This document shows positions 43,167 to 51,320 of a DNA stretch of 64,000 bases, piece by piece. Positions within the stretch are counted from its first letter, which is position 1. Every line of letters begins with the position of its first letter. The stretch comes from CADEDH01 sp039201605 (GTDB taxonomy: Bacteria; Actinomycetota; Acidimicrobiia; Acidimicrobiales; SZUA-35). The stretch spans positions 1-64,000 of the forward strand of contig JBCCRO010000027.1 of NCBI GenBank assembly GCA_039201605.1. Reading direction: 5' to 3'. The translations under genes and the position numbers were made by a program. The notes beneath the pieces are model-generated. The model had not been told where the DNA came from. It ran no database searches and was given only the letters and a program-made list of their open reading frames with translations.

Positions 43167-43604
43167 GTGTCGAGGTCGACCAAAGCCCTGTCCATCGCCG
43201 CCGCCCTGGCCCTGTCCACCGCCGCCTGTGGCGGTGACGACGCCGCCGCGTTCTGCGACGCCGCCCGGGAGCTGTCGGGCCTCGACCCGACGGCCGACGT
43301 CGACTTCAACGCCGAGGACCCGGGCGCCGCCATGGCCGCCGCCTTCGGCGAGTTCAGCAACGGGTTGTCGACGTTGGAGGAGTCGGCCCCGAGCGAGATC
43401 GAAGGGGATCTGCAGCTCCTCATCAGCGGCGTCGACACCCTCAGCGAGGCCCTGGAGGCCGCCGATGGCGACCTGATCGCCCTGGCCACCGACCCCGAGA
43501 TGGCCGAGCAGCTGGAAGCCCTCGACGGACCCGAGTTCGAGGCGGCCGCCAACAACGTCGAGACCTACGTCCGCGACGAGTGCGGCGTCGAGTTCGACGG
43601 CTGA
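43167..43604 (+). CDS. Small alanine-rich lipoprotein of unknown function
   Basis: This 145-residue protein has a lipoprotein signal (SIAAALALSTAAC, cysteine near residue 19), followed by an acidic, helical, Ala/Glu-rich mature part. Cysteines at CDAARELSG and RDECGVEF near the ends could form a disulfide. The fold resembles other small extracytoplasmic four-helix proteins, but I cannot name a family. CAGGAGGGA stands 8 nt before the GTG at 43167. A TACGTT -10 box at 43059-43064 gives a leader of about 95 nt. The longer frame from 43074 is unlikely because it would hide the signal peptide. Confidence 0.68.
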   Translation: MSRSTKALSIAAALALSTAACGGDDAAAFCDAARELSGLDPTADVDFNAEDPGAAMAAAFGEFSNGLSTLEESAPSEIEGDLQLLISGVDTLSEALEAADGDLIALATDPEMAEQLEALDGPEFEAAANNVETYVRDECGVEFDG

Positions 43605-43611
43605 CCGTCGC

Positions 43612-44247
43612 TCAGGTGTCCGCCGCCGGGGGGTCGAGCCGTAGGTAGAGGGCCGACAACTCATCCCGGGGCCCGACGTCCCGGTCGGTCACCTCGGGGT
43701 GAATCGTCGTGCCGGTGGCGAACCAGTCGTACATCGTGCGCCCGAGCTCCTGACCCCGTCGGGTGTGGATGCACAGGGCCGCGTCGGGGATGGTCGGTGC
43801 CGTCTCCTGGTGGAGGGCGAGCTGCATCAGCTCGCCGTTGATCGGGTCCTTCGGGGTGCGGGCCAGGTAGCCGGCGGCCTGGGCGGCGAACACCAGCCGG
43901 TCGTAGGCACCGGGCTCGGTGTCGTCGGCCGATTCGTGCAGGGCGCGCACGATCGAGATCGACGCCGGATCGCCCATGCCCACGTCCTCGGCGGCGAGCA
44001 CCTGGAGCCGACGCCACATCTCGGCCTCGTGATCGGCGTCGGTCCGGGCCAGCTCGAGGGCTGAGAGGACGGCCTGCTCGGCGTTTCCGAGGCGGACATA
44101 CTTGTGCAAGGCCGACCGCACCTCGTCGCTGGCCAGGCCGTGGACGGTGGTGCGACCGGCGAACGGGTCGGTCGACCAATGGGGAATCGGGCGCTCCCAC
44201 GGCTCGGGTACCTGGTCCGGCAGGTCGCCGGCGCTTGCGTCGGTCAT
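43612..44247 (-). CDS. Stand-alone RarA/MgsA C-terminal-like protein
   Basis: This 211-residue protein has the conserved region VRSALHKYVRLGNAEQAVLS, RRLQVLAAEDVGMGDP and AAQAAGYLARTPKDPINGEL. That matches the helical C-terminal (MgsA_C/AAA_assoc) part of RarA, the recombination factor ATPase. The AAA+ ATPase part is absent, and upstream DNA belongs to a P450 gene instead. In RarA this region forms tetramers and binds DNA or SSB, so the free-standing form may act as a partner or regulator. It overlaps the P450 stop by 4 nt, so the two are translationally coupled for no known reason. The start is the ATG at 44247. Confidence 0.72.
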   Translation of the reverse strand: MTDASAGDLPDQVPEPWERPIPHWSTDPFAGRTTVHGLASDEVRSALHKYVRLGNAEQAVLSALELARTDADHEAEMWRRLQVLAAEDVGMGDPASISIVRALHESADDTEPGAYDRLVFAAQAAGYLARTPKDPINGELMQLALHQETAPTIPDAALCIHTRRGQELGRTMYDWFATGTTIHPEVTDRDVGPRDELSALYLRLDPPAADT

Positions 44248-45434
44248 CGGAGTGCTCCCGGGAGTATCTGCAGCCGGTGTACGAGCCCGGCCGCGTTCTT
44301 CGTCATGTCGACACCGTCGCCGAGGACGGCCTCCGGGCGGTGGACGGCCACCGCCCGGATCATCTCGGCGATCTCCATCCGGCCGAGGGCGGCGCCCAGA
44401 CAGTAGTGACGGCCGAGACCGAAGGCGAGCTGCGGCTTGGGTGCCGTCCGGTCGATGTCGAACCGGTGGGGATCGGGATACACGCCCGGATCCCGGTGGG
44501 CGGCGGCGATCCTGATGGTGACGAAACCGCCGGCGGGGACGGGCACGCCGGCCACCTCGGTGTCGGCCCGGGCGTACTTGATGGTGTGGCGGATAGCCGG
44601 CTCGAAGCGCCCGCACTCCTCGGCAGCGGCGGCGACCAGGTCGGGGTCGAGACCGATGCGACGGTAGGCGTCGCGCCGACCGAGCAGGGTCCATAGAGCG
44701 AGGCCGGTGGTGTTGGCGGTGTTGTCGACCGAGGCGCTGAGCAGTTCCTCGACCAGGTGGAACACGCTGCGGTCGTCGAGGTCGCCTGCGGCCACGGCGC
44801 CCAGCAGCATCGAAACGACGTCGTCGCCCGGCGCCCGACGGCGGACGGCGATCAGTTCCTCGGTCAGGGCAGCCATACCGACCTTGGCCGCCCGAACCGG
44901 CTCCACCATCTCCGTAGTGGCGGTGAACACGGTCAGCAGTGTCTTGGACAGCGCCGCCAGCTCGGGGGCCAGCGACTCCGGCGCCCCCACCATCCAGCAG
45001 AACAGGCGGGCGGGAACGACGTCGGCCAGGTCGGCCATCACGTCGAAGGGCTGATCGGGCTCGGCCGCAGTCACCAGCTCGTCGCACAGGGTGCGGACCC
45101 GGGTCCGGAGGCCCTCGATCCGGGGTGGGGTGAACCAGGGCCCCACCGTGCGGCGGAGGCGGCGATGGTCGTCGCCCTCGGAGTCGGTCAGGGTGTGGCC
45201 GACCTCGCCCCACAGCGGCTCGATGCCCCGGGTCGCGAGCAGCGGATCGATGCCCGGGATCAGGGACCGGTCGGCGAAGGCCTCGGCCGAGGACTCGTAG
45301 TCGAGGGTCGACAGCCCGAGGGGGTCGGTGGCGACCGGACTCTCGGCCCGCAACCGGTCGAACACCGGGTGGGGGTCGGCGAGGAACGTCGACGACCCCG
45401 GGTCGAGGGCCGGCCGGGCACCGGTGGCTTCCAT
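44244..45434 (-). CDS. Cytochrome P450
   Basis: This 396-residue soluble bacterial P450 has the heme-ligand loop FGLGRHYCLGAALGRMEI, with Cys near residue 343. The helix-K motif E-x-x-R is probably in EECGRFEPAIRH, where the spacing is unusual. The I-helix is ELLSASVDNTANTTG, so the common A-G-x-D/E-T-T is replaced by A-S-V-D-N-T; oxygen activation may differ. No ferredoxin or reductase gene is adjacent. A start at 45455 is also possible, with a TATCGA-like box just upstream. The substrate is unknown. Confidence 0.87.
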   Translation of the reverse strand: MEATGARPALDPGSSTFLADPHPVFDRLRAESPVATDPLGLSTLDYESSAEAFADRSLIPGIDPLLATRGIEPLWGEVGHTLTDSEGDDHRRLRRTVGPWFTPPRIEGLRTRVRTLCDELVTAAEPDQPFDVMADLADVVPARLFCWMVGAPESLAPELAALSKTLLTVFTATTEMVEPVRAAKVGMAALTEELIAVRRRAPGDDVVSMLLGAVAAGDLDDRSVFHLVEELLSASVDNTANTTGLALWTLLGRRDAYRRIGLDPDLVAAAAEECGRFEPAIRHTIKYARADTEVAGVPVPAGGFVTIRIAAAHRDPGVYPDPHRFDIDRTAPKPQLAFGLGRHYCLGAALGRMEIAEMIRAVAVHRPEAVLGDGVDMTKNAAGLVHRLQILPGALR

Positions 45435-45501
45435 ACCCCGGTGATTCAACCCCATCGATGTCGATACTCGGGGTCGAGCATGTGAACGGTCTGTGACAGG
45501 C

Positions 45502-45858
45502 CTACTCGTCGGCCACCATGGCCCGTCTGCGAGCGAAGGGGCCGATCACCGGCAACTCCAACCACGAGCCGCGGTACGTCTGGACCAGGAGCACCACCCA
45601 CACGGCGAGGGCGATCATGCTGGCCACCGTGCTGATGAACCCCGGCAGGAACGGGACCGCCCCCACCACCAGGCCGAGCAGGATCACCACGCCGAAGAAG
45701 ACGAGCGACTGGATGGCGTGGAACCGCACGAAGGCGCTCTTCCGCTCGATCAGCAGGAACACCAGGCCCGAAACGACCACGCTGACGGCCAGGACGGCGG
45801 CGACGTTCTCGTCGAGTCCGGTGGAGGACTTGCCCACCGGCTGCCGCAGTCTGGCCAC
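45502..45858 (-). CDS. DUF4870-type small membrane protein
   Basis: This 118-residue protein has three hydrophobic segments at about 18-36, 48-70 and 72-92. It contains the family pattern F-V-R-F-H-A-I-Q-S-L and a C-terminal amphipathic tail GSWLELPVIGPFARRR. Such proteins are inner-membrane proteins of unknown function, often called DUF4870 or Tic20-like. The GTG start is preceded by AAGGGAG. No operon partner is evident. Confidence 0.82.
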   Translation of the reverse strand: MARLRQPVGKSSTGLDENVAAVLAVSVVVSGLVFLLIERKSAFVRFHAIQSLVFFGVVILLGLVVGAVPFLPGFISTVASMIALAVWVVLLVQTYRGSWLELPVIGPFARRRAMVADE

Positions 45859-45980
45859 GCCGTGCTCCCTTGGTGCCGTCGAAACCCCACCGCACGATCG
45901 AGCAGCGGGTGATCCACGCTAGTCGAGCGGCCCTGCCGCCTCACCTAGCCCTCCTGGCGGCCCGGCTCGGCGGCCGGCGA

Positions 45981-46469
45981 TCAGGGTTGGGGGCCCGAGG
46001 TCCAGATCTCCTCGCCGTCGTCGTCGACCTCGCCCGATCGCACCAGCCCGATGGCCTGCGCCACCCGCTGTGACGCCGTGTGTTCCGGGTGGATGTGGGC
46101 CTGAAGGCGGGCGATTCCGTCGGCGGCCAACGTGGCCACGAGGGCTTGCGCCGCCTCGACGGCGAGCCCCCGACCCTGCCAGGGGATCCCGACCAGCCAC
46201 GCCACCTCGGCCTCGTCGCAGACGATGGTGGCCTGGACGAAGCCGACGGCTTCTCCGGACGCCCGCTCCCGGAGCACCCAGTTGCGCCAGGCCTCGCCGC
46301 CGTCGGCCGGGCCCCGCACCTGGGCGCCGTACCGGGCCTGCAGCTCGTAGAGGGTGGGAGGGGCGCCGCCGGTGTAGGCGTAGAGCTCGGTGTCGGCCAG
46401 GACCGCCACCATCTCCTCGGCGTGGTCGACCCGCAGCGGTTCCAGCAGGAGGCGGCCATCGGGGTGCAT
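45981..46469 (-). CDS. GNAT-family N-acetyltransferase (RimJ/RimL type)
   Basis: This 162-residue protein has the GNAT fold. The start is GRLLLEPLRVDHAEEMVAVL, typical of the RimJ-like branch. Strand 4 is EVAWLVGIPWQGRGLAVEAA, with the acetyl-CoA-binding Q/R-x-x-G-x-A loop as QGRGLA near residue 98. It also has ARLQAHIHPEHTASQRVAQAIG near 125. It transfers an acetyl group to a small amine or a protein N-terminus in the cytoplasm. A minus-strand -10-like TACGGT lies 8 nt before the ATG. Confidence 0.85.
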   Translation of the reverse strand: MHPDGRLLLEPLRVDHAEEMVAVLADTELYAYTGGAPPTLYELQARYGAQVRGPADGGEAWRNWVLRERASGEAVGFVQATIVCDEAEVAWLVGIPWQGRGLAVEAAQALVATLAADGIARLQAHIHPEHTASQRVAQAIGLVRSGEVDDDGEEIWTSGPQP

Positions 46470-46536
46470 GATCGGCGACCGTAGTGGATCGCCGCCGCCC
46501 GGCCGCCGGGTTTCCGACCGGCCGCGAGTGCGGCCG

Positions 46537-47052
46537 TCAGACGTGTCGGCGCCACCCGCCGTCGGCTCGCTCCCACAACCCGAGCTCCCAACCGGTGTCG
46601 GTGGCGGGGTCGATCAGCTCCTGGGCCCGCTCACCGTAGGGATCGAGGGCGTCGACGCCGTAGGCCAACGACAGGTGCAGCCAGTCCTTGGGCCGCAGCG
46701 CGTCGTCGCCGTCCACCAGGGCGTGCTCGGCGACGAACTCGGCCGTCGCCTGCTCCAGCAGGGCCGACTCGACCGTGAGCCCCACCCAGTCGTCGCGGCT
46801 GACCAGGCCGGTTACCCGCACCGCCTCAGTCGGGACCGGCCGATGACGCTCGATCACCGTCGTCGCCTCGTCGATCACCCGGCCCAGGTCGGCGGGCCGC
46901 CGGTGGAAGAAGCCGGTGAGGGTGAGATGGGGCGGGTAGCTCTGGGCCGTGGTCGGACCGAGTTCGGTGGTGACCTGGGCGAAGAAGGCCTCGATCTGCT
47001 GGGCCAGCGCACCGGTGGGCGTGGCGTACAGGATCAGGTGGAGGCGCTGCAT
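46537..47052 (-). CDS. 2H phosphoesterase (2'-5' RNA ligase-like) of the phosphonate locus
   Basis: This 171-residue protein has the two H-x-T/S motifs of the 2H superfamily: HLTLTGFF near residue 43 and HLSLAYG near 129. These motifs bind and hydrolyse cyclic phosphodiesters. It lies divergent from phnF at the edge of the C-P lyase operon, which lacks PhnP. PhnP opens the 5-phosphoribosyl 1,2-cyclic phosphate made by PhnJ, and 2H proteins are found in other phn loci, so this may do the same job. A minus-strand -10 TAGTGT (47060-47065) lies 7 nt before the ATG. The role is inferred from position and chemistry. Confidence 0.8.
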   Translation of the reverse strand: MQRLHLILYATPTGALAQQIEAFFAQVTTELGPTTAQSYPPHLTLTGFFHRRPADLGRVIDEATTVIERHRPVPTEAVRVTGLVSRDDWVGLTVESALLEQATAEFVAEHALVDGDDALRPKDWLHLSLAYGVDALDPYGERAQELIDPATDTGWELGLWERADGGWRRHV

Positions 47053-47059
47053 CGCTCGC

Positions 47060-47065
47060 ACACTA
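47060..47065 (-). promoter_or_regulatory. -10 box of the 2H phosphoesterase gene
   Basis: Minus-strand TAGTGT lies 7 nt before the ATG at 47052, suggesting a leaderless transcript. Confidence 0.45.
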
Positions 47066-47137
47066 CCGACCCCGGTCTTACCGCCAGGCGACGACCGGTG
47101 AACGGGTCGCGAAGTCTCCGTGAAGGTCTCGTGGGCG

Positions 47138-47153
47138 AGTTGTCTTGACAACT
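47138..47153. promoter_or_regulatory. Probable PhnF operator
   Basis: AGTTGTC-TT-GACAACT is a 7+7 bp inverted repeat with a 2-nt centre, 13 nt upstream of the phnF start. GT-C-TT-G-AC fits the GT-N-TA-N-AC pattern known for HutC/PhnF-type GntR proteins. TTGACA within it could also be a -35 box. Confidence 0.65.
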
Positions 47154-47166
47154 TCGCTGTGCTCGG

Positions 47167-47997
47167 ATGGCCTCCATGGCCACCGCAGACCGGCCGGATG
47201 CGACCTACCTCGCCCTGGCCGACGACATCGAGCGTGACATCCTCCGCCTCGCCGCCGGCACCCGCCTGCCGAGCGAGAACGATCTGGCGGCCCGGCACGG
47301 CGTGAGCAGACTCACGGCGCGAGCAGCCCTCCAGGAGCTGGAGCAACGACTCCTGGTCCGGCGGTCGCGCGGTTCGGGCACCTACATCGCCCTGCGTCTC
47401 ACCTACCCGATCCGGGGTGGCGATCAGCCGAGCTGGAGCCGTCTGGTCTCGGCCGCCGGGCACGACCCGACCTTCGAGCTCCTCGAGGTCGACACCATGC
47501 GGGCCCCGGCCGCCGTGGCGGCCAAGCTCGAGATCTCGCGCGGTCGCACGGTCGCCCAGCTGCGGCGGCGAGGCTTCGTCGACGGCGAGGTGGCCATGGT
47601 CCAGACCCACTGGTTCCCCGTCGATCTCGTCCCCGAACTCGGTCGCCACCACCACGGCGACGAGCCACTGTCGACCACCCTGAGCCAGGGCTACCAGATC
47701 GTGGCCACCCGGGCCTGGAGCCGGGTGGAGCTGATCCCGGCGCCGCCCGATATCGCCCCCCTGCTCGACCAGGTGGGCCGTCCTCCGACCTGGCGGGTGG
47801 AGAACCTCAATCGCTTGGCCGCAGGCGACCGAGCCGTCGAGTACTCGATCGGCTGGATGCGGGCCGACTCCTTCCGGGTCGTCCTCGAGCTCGATGAGGC
47901 CACCGCTCCCACACCCGCCCCCACCGTCGCAACCAACGGCAGGAGGGACCCCCACACGACCCCACCATCCGACCACGCGATCACGGAGCGCCGATGA
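47167..47997 (+). CDS. phnF: GntR/HutC-family regulator PhnF
   Basis: This 276-residue protein has a GntR winged helix (LALADDIERDILRLAAGTRL, then ENDLAARHGVSRLTARAALQ) followed by a UTRA ligand domain (about 90-245, with RRRGFVDGEVAMVQTHWFP and VEYSIGWMRADSFRVV). It heads the C-P lyase operon and overlaps phnG by 4 nt. By family it represses the locus until phosphate is scarce or a phosphonate or sugar-phosphate ligand binds. The palindrome at 47138-47153 is its likely site. An in-frame ATG three codons downstream (47176) is an alternative start. A disordered Pro/Thr tail ends the protein. Confidence 0.9.
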   Translation: MASMATADRPDATYLALADDIERDILRLAAGTRLPSENDLAARHGVSRLTARAALQELEQRLLVRRSRGSGTYIALRLTYPIRGGDQPSWSRLVSAAGHDPTFELLEVDTMRAPAAVAAKLEISRGRTVAQLRRRGFVDGEVAMVQTHWFPVDLVPELGRHHHGDEPLSTTLSQGYQIVATRAWSRVELIPAPPDIAPLLDQVGRPPTWRVENLNRLAAGDRAVEYSIGWMRADSFRVVLELDEATAPTPAPTVATNGRRDPHTTPPSDHAITERR

Positions 47998-48452
47998 CCG
48001 AACCCCTACACCGCACCCGCCGGGTGGAGGCCCTGGCCGCCGCCCCCGCCGACCGCCTCCTCCCGCTGGCCGAGCGGGCCCTGGCCGCCTCCGACGGTGA
48101 GGCCGACCCGGGTCGCCCACCGCTGCGAGCCGTCCACCCACCCGAGGTCGGAACCGTGACGATGACCGTCCGGGAGCCGGTGGAGCGCACCCGCTTCCTG
48201 CTGGCCGATGTGTTGGTCACCCGCTGCGAGATCGAACATCGGGCCACCCGAGCCTGGGCCATGCGCATCGGCGACGACCGGGAGGCCACCCTGGCCGCCG
48301 CCATCCTCGACGCCGAGACCGAGGCCGGCGGCCCGCTGGCCGCCGACGTCGAGGCCCTGTGCCGAGCCGTCCACCACCGCCAGGCGGCGGACCGGTCGGC
48401 CGAGTGGGACGAGCTGGCCCCCACCGTCGTGTCCTTCGAGGAGATGAACTGA
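47994..48452 (+). CDS. phnG: C-P lyase core subunit PhnG
   Basis: This 152-residue PhnG forms, with PhnH, PhnI and PhnJ, the (GHIJ)2 carbon-phosphorus lyase core. Together with PhnI and PhnL it takes part in replacing adenine of ATP by the phosphonate. Recognisable parts are GTVTMTVREPVERTRFLLAD and VTRCEIEHRATRAWAMRIGD, where the conserved R/E residues sit. It is of normal length for the family. The ATG overlaps the phnF stop (ATGA), and its TGA overlaps the phnH ATG by 1 nt. Confidence 0.93.
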   Translation: MTEPLHRTRRVEALAAAPADRLLPLAERALAASDGEADPGRPPLRAVHPPEVGTVTMTVREPVERTRFLLADVLVTRCEIEHRATRAWAMRIGDDREATLAAAILDAETEAGGPLAADVEALCRAVHHRQAADRSAEWDELAPTVVSFEEMN

Positions 48453-49096
48453 TGCACGTCGCCGATCTCACCCTCACCGGTGCCCGATCGCAGGCGGTGT
48501 TCGACACCCTCCTGCGAACCCTGGCCGAGCCCGGCACCGTCCTACCCCTCCCCGCCACCCTCACCGCCGAGGCGCCTCGACCGCTGTGGTTGCCCCTGGC
48601 GCTCGCCGACGTCGACGTCCGCTGTGCCGTCATCGACGCCGACGGCGGCCGTGAGGCGTCTCTGGAGGCCCTGGTGGCCGACGCCTGCGGGGCCCGACCG
48701 GCCGAGGTCGCCGACGCCGACATCGTCACCTACCTGACCACGCCGCCCACCGTCGACGACCGCCTCGACCGAGGCACCGCCCTGGCCCCCGAGCGGGGCA
48801 CCCGGGTCGGCATCGCCGTCGGCCACCTGGCCGTCGCCTCCGCCGAGGCACCCCGGTCACCCGAGGTCACCCGACTGCGCCTGTCGGGCCCCGGGGTGCC
48901 GGGCGAGCGACTGCTCGATGTGACGCCGACCTCGGGCTCGACGATCGCCGCCGTGGCCCCCGGTCTGGGCCAGGCCGGCGGCACCTTCCCCACCGGCCTC
49001 GACGTCTGGCTGTGGGCCGACGACGGCGCCGTGGCCGCCATCTCTCGATCGACCACGGTCACCGTGGTCGCCACCGACGAACAGGGAGTCAGCTGA
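48452..49096 (+). CDS. phnH: C-P lyase core subunit PhnH
   Basis: This 214-residue PhnH is a core subunit with a PLP-transferase-like fold but no PLP site. Family motifs are SQAVFDTLLRTLAEPGT near residue 12, PLWLPLALADVDVRCAVID near 47, TYLTTPP near 93 and GLDVWLWADDGAVAAISRST near 185. The start is the ATG at 48452, sharing one base with the phnG stop. The frame extends upstream only inside phnG. It ends sharing one base with the phnI start, so translation is continuous. Confidence 0.92.
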   Translation: MHVADLTLTGARSQAVFDTLLRTLAEPGTVLPLPATLTAEAPRPLWLPLALADVDVRCAVIDADGGREASLEALVADACGARPAEVADADIVTYLTTPPTVDDRLDRGTALAPERGTRVGIAVGHLAVASAEAPRSPEVTRLRLSGPGVPGERLLDVTPTSGSTIAAVAPGLGQAGGTFPTGLDVWLWADDGAVAAISRSTTVTVVATDEQGVS

Positions 49097-50334
49097 TGGG
49101 ATACGTCGCCGCCAAGGGTGGCTACGAGGCGATCGGTGCCGCCGAGGACCTCGTCCGCCGCCGTCGATTGGAGGGTCGCAGCTCGTGGCTCGAGATCGAC
49201 CAGATCATCGACCGCCTCCGCTACTCGGTCGACCGGGTGATGGGCGAAGGGGGCCTGTGGGACGAGGAGCTGGCCGCCCGGGCCTTCCGTCAAGCCGAGG
49301 GTGACGTGATCGAGGCCGCCCACCTGATCCGGGCCCACCGGGCCACCCTCCCCCGGTTCGGCTACACCGAGACGGCCGACGCCGACGACATCGACGTTCT
49401 GCGTCGGATCGTGCCCGCCTTCCGGGAGCCGCCCGGCCCCCAGCTCCTCGGTCGCACCCTGGACTACACCGGTCGCCTTATCGATCGGACCCCGGAGGAC
49501 GAGGGCCGTCGCCTGGCGGCCGAGGCCGCCCTGGCCCGCCATGAGGCCGACGAGCAGGCCCGATCGGAGTCCACGGCGACAGCTCCTGCCGAGACCGGTA
49601 CGGGTACGGGCGACACGCCCGAGCAGGGCGCCGACGAGCCGGAGGCGCCTCGGGTGCCCGGACGGCTGATGGACGTGCTGCGGGAGATGGACTCGCTCGT
49701 CGACCGGCGCCGCACCGATGACCCCGAGCCCTTCGACATCAGCCGCATGGCGGCCCGACCGGGCGCCCCCCGCTCGGCCCGACTGTCGGCCATGGCCCGG
49801 GCCGAGACCGGGGCCCTGGTCCAGCTCTGGTACCGCAACATCCTCGGCCCCGACCGCGACCTGCACGAGGTGACGCTGGGCGAGGTCCGCCACGGTCGCC
49901 TGCCGGTGTCGATGGTCAATCCGGTCATCGGCGAGCCCGTCACCCTCGGCACGCTCCGGGTCACCGAGGTCGAGGCCATCGAGGACCTCGACGGGGCCGA
50001 CGAGGATCGCACCCGCTTCGACGTCGGCTACGGCATGTGCCTTGGGCACAACGAGCGGAAGGCGATCGCCATGGCCAACCTCGACATCGCCGTCCACCGC
50101 AACGCCGGGACCGGCCCCCTCGAACAGTCGGTGCTGATGACGACCGACGGTCTCGACGCCTCGGGCTTCCTGGAACACCTCAAGCTCCCCCACTACGTCA
50201 CCTTCCGCTCGATGATGGAGCGCAAGTCGGCAATGCGGGCCGCCGACCACGTCCGGGCCGAACGTCTGGCCCAGGGCCGGTCCGACTGCGAGGTGACCGA
50301 CCTGGCCGGGACCGGGATCGAGGCCGGACGATGA
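49096..50334 (+). CDS. phnI: C-P lyase core subunit PhnI
   Basis: This 412-residue PhnI is the nucleosidase-like subunit that, with PhnG/H/L, makes the phosphonate ribose triphosphate. The start GYVAAKGGYEAIGAAEDLVR, the LDYTGRLIDRTPEDEGRRLA block near residue 120, and the C-terminal FDVGYGMCLGHNERKAIAMA near 310 are diagnostic. It is about 55 residues longer than the E. coli protein because of an Ala/Glu/Thr-rich, probably disordered insert at about 145-195 (SESTATAPAETGTGTGD and following). The insert lies between two conserved blocks. The gene overlaps phnJ by 4 nt. Confidence 0.93.
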   Translation: MGYVAAKGGYEAIGAAEDLVRRRRLEGRSSWLEIDQIIDRLRYSVDRVMGEGGLWDEELAARAFRQAEGDVIEAAHLIRAHRATLPRFGYTETADADDIDVLRRIVPAFREPPGPQLLGRTLDYTGRLIDRTPEDEGRRLAAEAALARHEADEQARSESTATAPAETGTGTGDTPEQGADEPEAPRVPGRLMDVLREMDSLVDRRRTDDPEPFDISRMAARPGAPRSARLSAMARAETGALVQLWYRNILGPDRDLHEVTLGEVRHGRLPVSMVNPVIGEPVTLGTLRVTEVEAIEDLDGADEDRTRFDVGYGMCLGHNERKAIAMANLDIAVHRNAGTGPLEQSVLMTTDGLDASGFLEHLKLPHYVTFRSMMERKSAMRAADHVRAERLAQGRSDCEVTDLAGTGIEAGR

Positions 50335-51320
50335 GCCTGCTCGACCGGCTCGCCCCGACCGACCCCGCAGCCGGAGACACCCCCGAACCCCACACCAGCG
50401 AGTCGGCCGGCTCACACTCCCACGGCTCGGCTGCCGAGGAGCGGGTCCCCATCCTCGACGAGTCGGCCAAGCGGGAGATCCGCCGGGCCACCCTCACCGC
50501 CGTCGCCGTACCCGGCTACCAGGTGCCCTTCGGGTCCCGGGAGATGCCGGTGGCCCGGGGCTGGGGCTCCGGCGGCCTCCAGATCACCCTCGCCGTCGTG
50601 GGCGAGGACGACGTGGTCAAGGTGTACGACCAGGGCGAGGACGGCGGCGTCAACGCCGCCAACCTGCGCCGCCTGATCCGCAACGCCGAAGGCGTGGCCA
50701 CCACCACCGACCCCCGCCACGCCGACGTGATCCAAACCCGGCACCGGGTACCGGAGGACGAGCTGGTCGACGGCCAGATCCTGGTGCTTCAGGTGCCGGT
50801 CCCCGAGCCGCTGCGCGGGGTGGAGCGGGACATGACCGAGCTGCGCCGCATGCACGCCGAGGGCGACTACGCCCGCATGTGGGTGTCGCTCTACGAGGAC
50901 ATCGTCCGCAACGGCGTCATCACCCGCACCACCGGCTATCCGTGCGTGGTCGACGGGCGCTACGTGATCGCCACCACCCCCATCCCCCGATGGGACGTGC
51001 CCCCGCTCCATCAGAGCCGCTTCCTCAGCCTCTTCGGCGCCGGGCGGGAGAAGCGGATCTACGCCATCCCACCCCACACCGACGTCGAGCCCCTCACCTT
51101 CGAGGATGTGCCCTTCGAAGTGGAGGAATCGAAGATCCCCTGCGTCCACTGCGGCGTGCTCGACGAGCACGGGATGTCCGCCGCCTACCTGGTGGAGCTG
51201 CCCCAGCAGGACGGCTCGTCGGTCTGGGTCTGCAGCGACACCGACTGGTGCACCCGCCAGCAGATCGAGGCCGGGCTCCTCAACCCCGAGGCCGCCCAGC
51301 AGGAAGGAGAGCTCTGGTGA
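50331..51320 (+). CDS. phnJ: Carbon-phosphorus lyase PhnJ (radical SAM)
   Basis: This 329-residue PhnJ cleaves the C-P bond of 5-phosphoribosyl-1-phosphonate to a hydrocarbon and the 1,2-cyclic phosphate. The cysteines expected for the iron-sulfur cluster and the catalytic thiol are present at 271, 274, 301 and 307 (PCVHCG, then VCSDTDWC). The glycyl-radical region corresponds to GYQVPFGSREMPVARGWGSG near 62-81. A 40-residue Ser/His-rich N-terminal extension is additional to E. coli PhnJ. It starts 4 nt inside the end of phnI and overlaps the phnK GTG by 4 nt. Confidence 0.95.
   Translation: MSLLDRLAPTDPAAGDTPEPHTSESAGSHSHGSAAEERVPILDESAKREIRRATLTAVAVPGYQVPFGSREMPVARGWGSGGLQITLAVVGEDDVVKVYDQGEDGGVNAANLRRLIRNAEGVATTTDPRHADVIQTRHRVPEDELVDGQILVLQVPVPEPLRGVERDMTELRRMHAEGDYARMWVSLYEDIVRNGVITRTTGYPCVVDGRYVIATTPIPRWDVPPLHQSRFLSLFGAGREKRIYAIPPHTDVEPLTFEDVPFEVEESKIPCVHCGVLDEHGMSAAYLVELPQQDGSSVWVCSDTDWCTRQQIEAGLLNPEAAQQEGELW

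Noticed and set aside
43612..45213. 533-residue ORF joining the RarA C-terminal-like protein to sequence inside the P450 gene
   Set aside because: The N-terminal 320 residues are Arg/Pro-rich shadow of the P450. The true start is the ATG at 44247 with a 4-nt overlap.
46537..48141. 534-residue minus-strand ORF covering the 2H phosphoesterase and the region opposite phnF
   Set aside because: Only the last 171 residues (2H domain) look real. The rest is antisense to phnF and lacks motifs.
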